From Branchiostoma lanceolatum (taxonomy: Eukaryota > Chordata > Leptocardii > Amphioxiformes > Branchiostomatidae): DNA of 64,000 bases. The position numbers were made by a program, and so were the translations under genes. Shown here in pieces: positions 55,277-64,000 of this stretch. The stretch spans positions 24,426,142 to 24,490,141 of the forward strand of contig NC_089722.1 of assembly GCF_035083965.1 (NCBI RefSeq). The letters are read 5' to 3'. Position 1 is the first letter of the stretch, and the number at the start of each line of letters is the position of its first letter. The notes under the pieces were generated by a model, which searched no databases, was not told where the DNA came from, and saw only the letters and a program-made list of their open reading frames with translations.

Positions 55277-58200
55277 AACACATTGTTTGATGGGCAAAGT
55301 GCATATATCTGTATATTGTATCTGTTACGTGAAATACCTATTAGTAAGTGGTGTGCACATTTACAGTATATACTTGACAAATCACCACTTTAAGAATTGA
55401 TAAAATGTATAAACAAATCCTAAACTGGATGCAAAAAAAGAAATCAGAGGTAACACCGCCTTTGGAAAAACAATATTCCAAAAGCTATGTGGTGCATTGA
55501 TCTTTAAACTGATATCAATGAATTCGAATTCTTGAGATTTAATACATGTACATGTATGCTTAATGTCAACATATGTCTGTGACAAAACAAACTAAATTAT
55601 AAGCCATATAGATGTTCTGTACATTGTTTACTACCAACCCAAATGGACTTTCTTGCTAGATGTAGTGTAACATCATCTTTATTATTGTTATTGTCACAAT
55701 AGCTCAGGGATTACAAACTGTTGATTGGAACTGAGTTCCTGTGATCAGAACTTCACAGGTTTTTCCTTCAGTATCTGGATGTTCAACTCTTGGTGTTCTT
55801 CTCACCAAACTCAGTCAGAAACTATAGGCTCATGCTATGCTCTGATTTCAAGCATAGAGTCCTTTGATTGGGCATGAATGAAGGCTAAATGAAATGTTTA
55901 CTTTTTTGTACGGTCATAACTATCAGTTAAGATGCAACACCAAAACAGAGTTATATAGTCAAACAGCATGTGGTCTTTTGTACTTTTAATTGTTGTAATT
56001 TTATCAGTCATAGTAGTAAATATTGATATGTTTTTTTCTTTATATTTGAAGACTAAAGGGCTCTAGATATTAGACAGAAGTTGATGAGAAGTATGGTATG
56101 AGTTAGATTATGATATACTTAGGTTAGTATAACTGATTTTTGCAAAGATGTGCATCTAGTTGGTTGTATACTATTGTATTTGTATCAGCAATATAATTGA
56201 CAGGCCTCCTGGTAGCCATACCGTACAAGCATTGCAAGGCTTATTTACAATAGAGTAAATCAATCAGTCATACAAGTTGCAATTATATTTTGGAGTGACA
56301 AAATAAAGTTTTGTACCATTGGGCACGTTTTTGCCTTTATTGTAACCAAACCAAGTTGAACCAGCAAATGTGTCTTGACTTTGAGGAATGAAAGGGAAAA
56401 GTTTTCAAATACTTTGAGCGACAGGAAATGATATATGCACTGATTATAAATCTACATATGAAACGTTAGTTAATTGAAATGTGACAAAAGTGACAAAAAT
56501 CTCTATATTAATCAACCGTTCATTCTAGCTCTATTCTCTCAAATTAGACAGCATATATATAGCTAGAACGGTTTATTCATGACCGGGGAAAAGAGGGACG
56601 TAAAACCCTGGGAATGAGCATCGTTAGTGAGACACGGAAAGGGGGCTCCAAAATGGGGATGTGATAGAGGATGATATTTCAGCTTTTTAAATTAAAAAAG
56701 GACCCTTTTTAAGAAAATGACATTTGCAATTGCCAGCTTCCTTGTTGTCACAATGTACTCCTTATGAGCTCCAATGCCTTCTCCAAAAGTTGCTGCATTT
56801 TCGAGTTGTGGACTTTTTATTACCATATTAACCAAAGCGAAGCAGATGGTGGGAGGTTTACCGATGGACAAACGGACAGAAATATCGTTGCATTTGTTCG
56901 ACGTCTACTTTTCACAACATATAAATTAGATTTTGGACGAGGTAGCCTTAAGCACGTGATAATGTACAGGACATACACTCGACCACCTATTGTCCAACTT
57001 ACAAAAGGAAACGTATCATTTATGACCTTACATCCAACTGATTTTTTTGTGAAATTTATCACATATTGTCATTCTTGATTCGACATGGTCGCATTTTTTC
57101 AACACGACGTCAGATATGCCTAAAAAATTCGAACCCCTTTACGAGCCTTTGGCTATTTCCCATTCCCAAAAAGAGGTAAATTTGGCAATTTGAAGGTCTC
57201 CTTTGCCACTTTTCTGGTGACGGCCGGAAGCGGTATTGCAGATTAGGCTCTCATAGGGTATTTACTCCCGACTTGAAAAATGTGAAAATATACAAGGCAC
57301 TAGACGCAAAGTCATTGAAAACTTTCCCAAACAGGTCCAGACGTCTTCACATACATTTAGAATGACCTTTTTCATCTTTTAAAACCGCGAGTTGACATGA
57401 AACAGATCGATTGTTCGGTGCCGCTCTAGGAGCCCATGTAACACCGCGGAGCGCCACCTACATCCATGTACACGTCATGCTTTGTAGGAAATGAGTAGGT
57501 TAAGGATATATGTGGACATAATCCGCTATTCCTTGACATCTTTGGTCTTTTCCCCGACTGTACTTATGATAAACATTTGTACATCAGACGCCCGATATGA
57601 TATGACAAGGACGTCCCAGTAAAATAGACCGGTTCTGTAGATTGCTGTATTGCAAACACAGTACTTTAGTCCATTTTATTCCTGACAACTTCATGTTGAC
57701 TAAAACTACCTGTCTGTAATAGAAGAAAAGCCGTCGAACCTTAAAAGAATGTTCAGTCTACGATTCCACACTGAGAGATGAAACTAGCTGAGTCATCGTG
57801 GAGCATATTCATTCTGAAATCGCTTCCTTTTTCGTTCTACCTTCTTTTAAACAATGTCACCAATAAAGCATATTTCAAGATTTTCTACGCGGTTTTCTAC
57901 GCAGCTTTTGTATAGTTTTTTCCTCCTGTTTCCTTTAGATGTAACTGTTACATTGATGCAACACGCACACAGCGACACAACACCGGCAACAATTATGTTG
58001 ACGTGACCGCTGGAACAAAAACGGCAAGGAAGCAAAGCGTGAATATACAAATGCCAGAAATAACGTTATATGTTTAAAGAACAGCAGGATTTATTACATT
58101 TATGACAGAAAAAATACGAGTAGGTATAGGGATGCTGCAGGTTTGCAGTTTCACTTATTTTGCGGCTCATATTTTGCAGGGATGTCCAGATAGTCATTAC

Positions 58201-59781
58201 GTAAGCTGGTGAACAGTTGAGTAAAAGGCCAAAGTTGTCAAAGGAGAGCGGATGATGTCCAAATATAACCATCTCCTCCTTATTACGTATATGACTTGAT
58301 ATGTGCATGTATATAGGTGGCGCTTCGACGGAAGGCCTCGTCGTTACATGGACTCCTTGCAATCTAACAATCGATCATTTCTTTATGTCAAGTCGTGTTG
58401 TTAAACGTTTTAATGGTCATTCGAAATGTATGTGAAGACGTTTGGACCTGTTTAAGATCGTATTCATTGACTTCAGGGCTAAAGCCTCGCATTTTGCAAA
58501 CCCTACGAGAGCCTAATCTGCAGTACCGCTCCCGGCCGTCACCTGAAAAGTTGGTAAAACGACCGTCAAATTGCCAAATTTCGCTCTTTTCGGGAATGGG
58601 GAAATCGTGAAAGGCTCGCAAAGGGGTTTGGATTTTTGAGGCTTATCTGACTTTGTTTTCGAAATGCGACCATGTTAAATCAAGAATAGATATTAGTATC
58701 TAAAACATTTCCCAAACACAACATGGGATATTGTGTCATAAAGTGTATGTGTCCTTCGCATTTCATCAATCGATGTGGTCGAGCGTACATTTCCTGTAAA
58801 TTGTCACTTTCTGAAGGGGTACCACATCCTAATTTCAGTCGTATTTTGTGAAAAAAAAATAAATTGACATATTGCAAGTGCCTTTGACTGTCTGTCTACC
58901 AATAGATCCAGTTTAACTTTCATAATGCTGTAAGCCTATAAGGTCTGTGCATCACTTAACGGTGCAATATAACATTGGGCGTTAGGGGAGCCGCTTAATG
59001 GCTGAATATTTGGCTTGGAGAAAATTGGTTTCATACTTCTTCTATTGGTAATTCCGCTCGACGACTATGTACACTATATGCTGTCTAATTTTGTGACATG
59101 CTTTTCGAGAGGGGCTAGGATGAACGGTTGAATATGGAGCTTTTTTGGGTCACTTATGTTCCATATATAGCTTTATAATCGGTGCATAAATCATCTCCTG
59201 TCCCTTAAAGTGCTTGAAAACATTCCCTTTCCTCAAATTCCAGACATGTCTACTGGTTCAACTTGATTGGTGTATAATAAATATAAAACATGTTCATTGG
59301 TCCAAAAGTTTATTTTCTCAATGCCAAGTTTATATCGTTAGAAATTCAACTAAATTAGAATATTACATTTGTACAATAATCTACAATACAGCTGAAGGTA
59401 ACTTGATTTGTAGTCAATACAATGCACTGATGAAAGCTTTTTAAAATGATTCTAACAAAACAATGATGGTTCACAACATCTTTCTGACCAATGGTTGCAT
59501 TACCGTCAGTCACAGACAGTTGTCATTAACAGATGGCATAAGTAAAATCTCATACAAATACCTTGGATTGAGATCATCAAAGTCAGTGAATAAAGTAAAA
59601 GAGCAATAGGGAATATTTGCGGAATATAATGTATATCCCAAAGTACTCCTAGTTCTGTATGTACGTACAATCTAATCAGTTTTTTTACCTCCACCTATGT
59701 CAAATGGTTTGACAAATATACCTGGTCTTTCAGGAAACATAAACAATGATATCTTGCACTTTGCCCATCAAATAATGTAGT
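55277..59781. other. Palindromic intergenic region between the tail-to-tail oxidase genes
   Basis: Holds both 3' UTRs and the inner parts of the inverted duplication. The arms pair from about 55277-57560 with 58190-59781, leaving a spacer of about 630 bp (57560-58190) without a mirror. The left arm is about 700 bp longer through indels. AATAAA at about 56301 may end the gene A transcript. No further gene was seen. Confidence 0.75.
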
Positions 59782-62700
59782 TCAGAGCTTTGCTTGAGGA
59801 GTTGCAGTGTTGTGGAACCTACTCAGAGAGAACGGTGTCATGTCGTAAGATGGCTGCTTGTCCATAGCCAGTTCACACAGCAACTTCCCCACCACGGGTG
59901 CTAGCTTGAAGCCATGTCCTGTATGTAAGGTACATCAAACAATGAAGTGAGACTCAGATATTTGCAATAGCCAAGGTAAACGCCTCGTAAAAAATCAGTA
60001 TGGGTGTTAGAGATATTTAAAGTGAACAGTTTATAGAAAACAAGTTATCATTTTCAAAATGTTATATGGCAAAGTATGATTTGCTAGGCATAGGTCGTCT
60101 CTCAAGAGCATGCAAGGGAATAAAAAGTAACTAAAACACATACTGTATGATGCTTAATGTTTGGAGTTTATAGATTATTGGACATAGATTTGCTTTGACA
60201 GTTCATGTCCCCGTCCTCGGTGCTGAATAGTATCATGTTACATTGTATTTTGCTAGTACGTGTCCTGATTCTGATGTTCTGTGGAACAATAATATGTTCA
60301 CCTGAGAAGCCGGCCCCTATGATGATGTTCCTGTACTGTGGGTGGCAATCCAGGATGAAGTCTTCATCAGGGGTGTTCTACAGAGGCAGTCATGGGATTT
60401 TTAAAAAGCTAGAGGACCTCTACATATATATGTACAACACTGGCAAATAATGGAAGTGGTTATGTCACATATCGATGCCCATTGTCCACTGATCCACTCA
60501 ACACATTTTGTTACCAGAGTGTCTAAGAAAGAAGAAGAAAAACTTAAAGTGACTAATCATCTACTGCTTATGATGTGAGCACTAACATTGAATACTGTAA
60601 GTCTACTTAGATCCGCGGTATAATTAGATTCGATGAATCCGCGGCGACCTTTGCGCCGCGAATCAATTTCCCCGCGGATATGTTTATCGTACTTTTGCCC
60701 CCCTCCCCACATTTACGAGTGAGCTCGACTTCAGGGAAAAGCGACACATAAACAATGCACGCGATTGTGTAAAACATTACAAACTTTTGCACAGTACATA
60801 CGTGTAAACAAGTGATATTACATATGATTTGCAGGCATTTGGCCGAGCGGCGTCGCTACTTCCGACCGCTACACACATACTTAGTAATTTACCGAGAAAT
60901 CAGAAAATGATTATCGAGATACACGCCACAATTTTGGCTTTGCATTGTTGTTACGGGCTTGGGGACGCCGTCTACCGTTGTACAATCACACTCTTTTGTT
61001 TCTTGCTATTGTTATGCTTGCAAACAATCGATATCGGTGCCTCTGACATACCTTTATCTCATTAAAACCTGTTTTTCAAGAAAGCCAGCAGCAAAAATAC
61101 GTAAAGAAAAACAAGATTTTCACCCGAGCATTTGAGTCCCTACGCTGTGATTTGCTATTTAAATGTGTACTGCATTTTTGTATTACATTGGAAATCACTA
61201 GACGAAACAGAAAACTCACAGTATATATGCAGGACTCCTGAATAGCTGGAACACTCTCTAACCCAGGGAAGTGTTTCCTGACATAGTCACACATCATCCT
61301 CACAATTTCCTGGTTACCACGACTACCTGCGAAACCATCTCTGTCGTCGGGATCAATCGCTGGACCAGAATGGTAGCAGAGCTGCATGTATGGAACAGAA
61401 CAAAGGATTGTTTGGTAGATATATGTGTATGGATTGGACCAACCCTTCAGACATCTTTTATGTCCTAGGTACTGAAATGTGATCCTATGCTACCACCCCT
61501 GTTACAGTACATGGTCCTGTCCTTAGTACAAAAATGTGATCCTTCTGGTACATGATCCTGTCCACAGCATTATAATGTTATCCTATCCCCCCCCCCCTGT
61601 TACAGTACATGGTCCTGTCTTGTCCTTAGCATTGAAACATGATCCTTACAGTACATGGTTATGTCCAAGTTCTGAAATGTGACCCACCATACCACCTCTC
61701 TCAGAGTACATGGTCCTTTCCTTAGTACTGAAATGTAATCCTATCCTACCATACCTGTCAAAGTACATGGGTCTGTCCTTAGTGCTGAAATGTAACCCTG
61801 TCCTACCACACCTTTTACAGTACATGGTTCTATCCTTAGTAATGAAATGTCATCCCACCCTACCACCCCTGTTACAGTACATGGTCCTCTCCTTAGTGCT
61901 GAATTGTAATCCTATCCTATCACCCCTGTTACAGTACATGGTTCTATCCTTAGTAATGAAATGTGATCCCACCCTACCACCCCTGTTACAGTACTTGGTC
62001 CTGTCCTTAGTGCTGAAATGTGATCCCACCCTACCACCCCTGTTACAGTATATGGTTCTATCCTTGATGCTTACATGTGATTTTATCTACTTTATAAACT
62101 GAAGAAAATTCAGTAAGACTTAGGTCCAAATTCATCCTCAGTGATGTGTTGCTCTTACAATATGGTTCGTGACTGAATGTTTAAGTTGACTGTTACCTTG
62201 AATATCCCAGGATACTCTAAAGAGGGAAGAGCATATAGATGAGCAGCATCCATGAAGACAGGGAATCCCTTCTTTATTGAGTAGGTGCCTGGTCCCTTCT
62301 CTCTCCAATACAGTACACTGATGCGCACAGGCTACAAATAGATGAAAACAAAATTAACAACCTTGATAAGCACAAACAAGAGGTGACATGAAAGTACAAA
62401 TACAGGATGAAGGTCTATTGTTTCTTAAAACAGTGACACTGACACAGTCATCAAATGTTGTATTGGCAGCATTCAGATAGCTTTAAACAATGTAGGCTTA
62501 GATATAAGAATCTATTCAACATTATACAACCAGTCCATTACATGCCTACAAAGCTGGTGTCTTATGCCAGGTGACCAATACAGATGCAGAGTCAGTTTTG
62601 TCATGTGTCTGCCTAATCCCAAAATGTTCCATTCCTTAAGTGAGGAATGTTCAGAGGTTTAAAGTTTAAAAACCTTCACCTTAAGCGGCGGCTGAAGCCC

Positions 62701-63833
62701 CAGCGGTCCCAACAGTTTCCCCGCCCAGGGTCCCGGTAGGAGGAGAAGTTTGCGTGTCTTGTACGTGGACTTGGACGTGTGGATGGTCACCACATCACCT
62801 GGGTCAATCCGCATCACCTTCTCCTCATCATGTATCCTTCCACCATACTTCACAAATAGGTCCTGGTGCACGAGAGAAAATAGGTCCCAAAGGTAACATT
62901 TATTGCCTTTGAATCAAACACACAAAAACGCAAGAAAAGCGATTATACTGAATTCATCCTGAAGCACGTTGTGGGTAGGGCTGAAAATGTAAGAATTTTT
63001 AGTTTTCTTGAGAGTTACTTTTAAGTAAGGAAAAAAAAGGACAAACAGGCTACAAACTTTCATGCTGTTTTTGACAGTAGAAGTATAGCAATGAGTTGTG
63101 TATTTGATTTCTGACCTGGAGGCACCTCAGTGCCTTGTCAGCCTTCAGCACCCCTGCCTCGGGGTCCAGAACTGCTCGGTAGTCCGCAGGGAAGCTCAGG
63201 TTTGGGAATCTCAGCTTCAGGTCGTCACTACTGAGCCTCTCAAACTCACTCCCTGCCCCTGCCAGACTCTGCTCTGTCTGAGCCAGCTGTTCAGATGATC
63301 CTGGTCCTACCAACATTCCACCAGTTTTTCTGGGAAAAACATACCAAACATCATGATCATGGTGAATCACTTCTGCATATCAGGGGTTACAGCTACACGT
63401 TCCATGATCAGTTCAGTAGGGATATATATATCAGTTCAGTAGGGATATATATATCATATTATTAATTAAACTTATTATTAATTACGATGTTAAGATTTAG
63501 ACAAAAGGGAATAGGGCAAATGTAGAGACATGTCCATCAAAATTAGCAGTTTATTCAGTAGCTGCATGCACATAGATCAATTGTTTGCATTTCCATGTTT
63601 TGGTTTCACATCTTCACGTTTTGCCCAAATAGGCATGAGACTATAGGATGGGTCTCGAGCGCTTGACATTTGTCTCCAGCTTACATGTAGAGCTGTGTGC
63701 CTGTTTCCTGCTCCACCTGTTCCCAGATAGGGTACGCCTCGTTCATCATCTGTGCATAGTGCTGCTGGACGTACGCCTTTCTGATGATGCGGCTGGCACC
63801 GTGGGAGCTCCCTCTACTGTGCGGCAAGGGGAA
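59782..63833 (-). CDS. Peroxisomal sarcosine/L-pipecolate oxidase-like flavoenzyme B, exons 2-8 (first exon beyond window)
   Basis: Exons (minus order) 63685-63833, 63116-63329, 62680-62862, 62197-62331, 61220-61381, 60302-60377, 59782-59918 match gene A exon for exon (149, 214, 183, 135 versus 141, 162, 76, 137 nt). The exon at 62197-62331 has a net in-frame loss of two codons ([20 protein letters not shown] versus [20 protein letters not shown] in A). Frames, splice sites, the flavin-linking Cys in [30 protein letters not shown] and the C-terminal AKL peroxisomal signal are all kept. Other changes include Arg to Cys in [10 protein letters not shown]. It therefore looks like a functional paralogue. 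The FAD-binding first exon should lie just right of the window. Confidence 0.88.
61465..62085 (+). repeat. 57-bp minisatellite in PIPOX-B intron (about 10 copies)
   Basis: Head-to-tail units of about 57 bp with TTACAGTACATGGTCCTGTC and CTTAGTACTGAAATGTGATC. Because 57 is a multiple of three, one plus frame stays open for 130 codons as a 19-residue repeat ([19 protein letters not shown]-like). This is noncoding intron sequence antisense to the oxidase. It is the expanded counterpart of 53690-53995. Confidence 0.88.
63407..63453. repeat. 23-bp tandem duplication in PIPOX-B intron
   Basis: ATCAGTTCAGTAGGGATATAT plus two bases occurs twice in direct succession, followed by AT-rich sequence. Simple local duplication with no sign of function. 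Confidence 0.85.
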
Positions 63834-64000
63834 CTGCAGGGAACAGGTGCACAAATTCAGCAGCAAGAATGAAAACATACAAACAACAATACTACAACAT
63901 GTCCAGGACAAAAGATATAAAAACTAGAAGTTCTGCTGTATCACTAAGAAAGCCGCCGGGGTCCGTAGTCGACCTTAACCTTCGTCTCCAATTCCACATT

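Larger units (their letters stand above)
50605..57560 (+). repeat. Left arm of the large inverted duplication
   Basis: Imperfect reverse complement of about 58190-64000, covering the oxidase exons, introns and 3' flank. In the flank the match runs, for example, from 57075-57180 (ACATGGTCGCATTTT, CGAACCCCTTTACGAG) to 58560-58680. The arm may extend further left than exon 1, but this cannot be seen because the partner leaves the window. Confidence 0.85.
58190..64000 (-). repeat. Right arm of the large inverted duplication (continues beyond window)
   Basis: Mirror of about 50605-57560. Exon lengths match exon by exon; introns share only blocks next to splice sites, so the duplication is not very recent. 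The copy-specific insert with CCGCGGCGACC/GCGCCGCG hairpins at about 60600-60690 lies in the intron between its exons 6 and 7. Confidence 0.85.

Noticed and set aside
61710-62102. 130-codon plus-strand frame with a 19-residue repeat
   Set aside because: It is entirely the 57-bp intronic minisatellite, antisense to the oxidase.

Overview
The window is intron-rich metazoan DNA. Compact genes with GT-AG introns of 0.1-1 kb sit among many short palindromic DNA elements. The gene set (fused kinase STK36, a mosaic SRCR/kringle/LDLa/PAN serine protease, an XK-related protein, rolling-stone proteins, an ST8-type sialyltransferase, COA1, peroxisomal sarcosine oxidase) and the repeat style fit a cephalochordate (amphioxus, Branchiostoma) best. 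The species call is inference. All products and exon coordinates below come from reading frames, splice signals and family recognition; no search was run.

Layout. 37-10861 (+): the last 19 exons of STK36, whose kinase domain lies left of the window; a 1.27-kb hAT-type element with an 8-bp target duplication sits in one intron. 12118-21268 (-): a complete 22-exon gene for a secreted 1012-residue modular trypsin-like protease; the end of one SRCR exon together with its splice donor has been amplified into an 11-copy minisatellite. 22624-23775 (-): an intronless XK-related membrane protein. 24654-36948: a tandem segmental duplication carrying two nearly identical rolling-stone genes (25854-26954 and 30136-31258, both +), followed by a third, diverged rolling-stone gene in convergent orientation (36710-39817, -). 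The duplication broke inside this third gene and left a truncated copy of its 3' end at 28844-29082. Between the second and third genes lies a nested palindromic insertion (31273-35274) holding a 3.27-kb element with about 620-bp, nearly identical inverted arms.

41685-45902 (-): an eight-exon alpha-2,8-sialyltransferase-like gene, apparently complete. 47482-48523 (+): two-exon COA1. 50605-55276 (+) and 59782-63833 (-, first exon beyond the window): two peroxisomal sarcosine/pipecolate oxidase (PIPOX-like) genes, tail to tail. They form the arms of a large imperfect palindrome, with a unique spacer at about 57.56-58.19 kb.

The genes do not form an operon-like or pathway unit. The main themes are recent local duplication, tandem for rolling-stone and inverted for PIPOX, and repeated insertion of palindromic elements. 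Paralogous copies serve as empty-site controls for several insertions.
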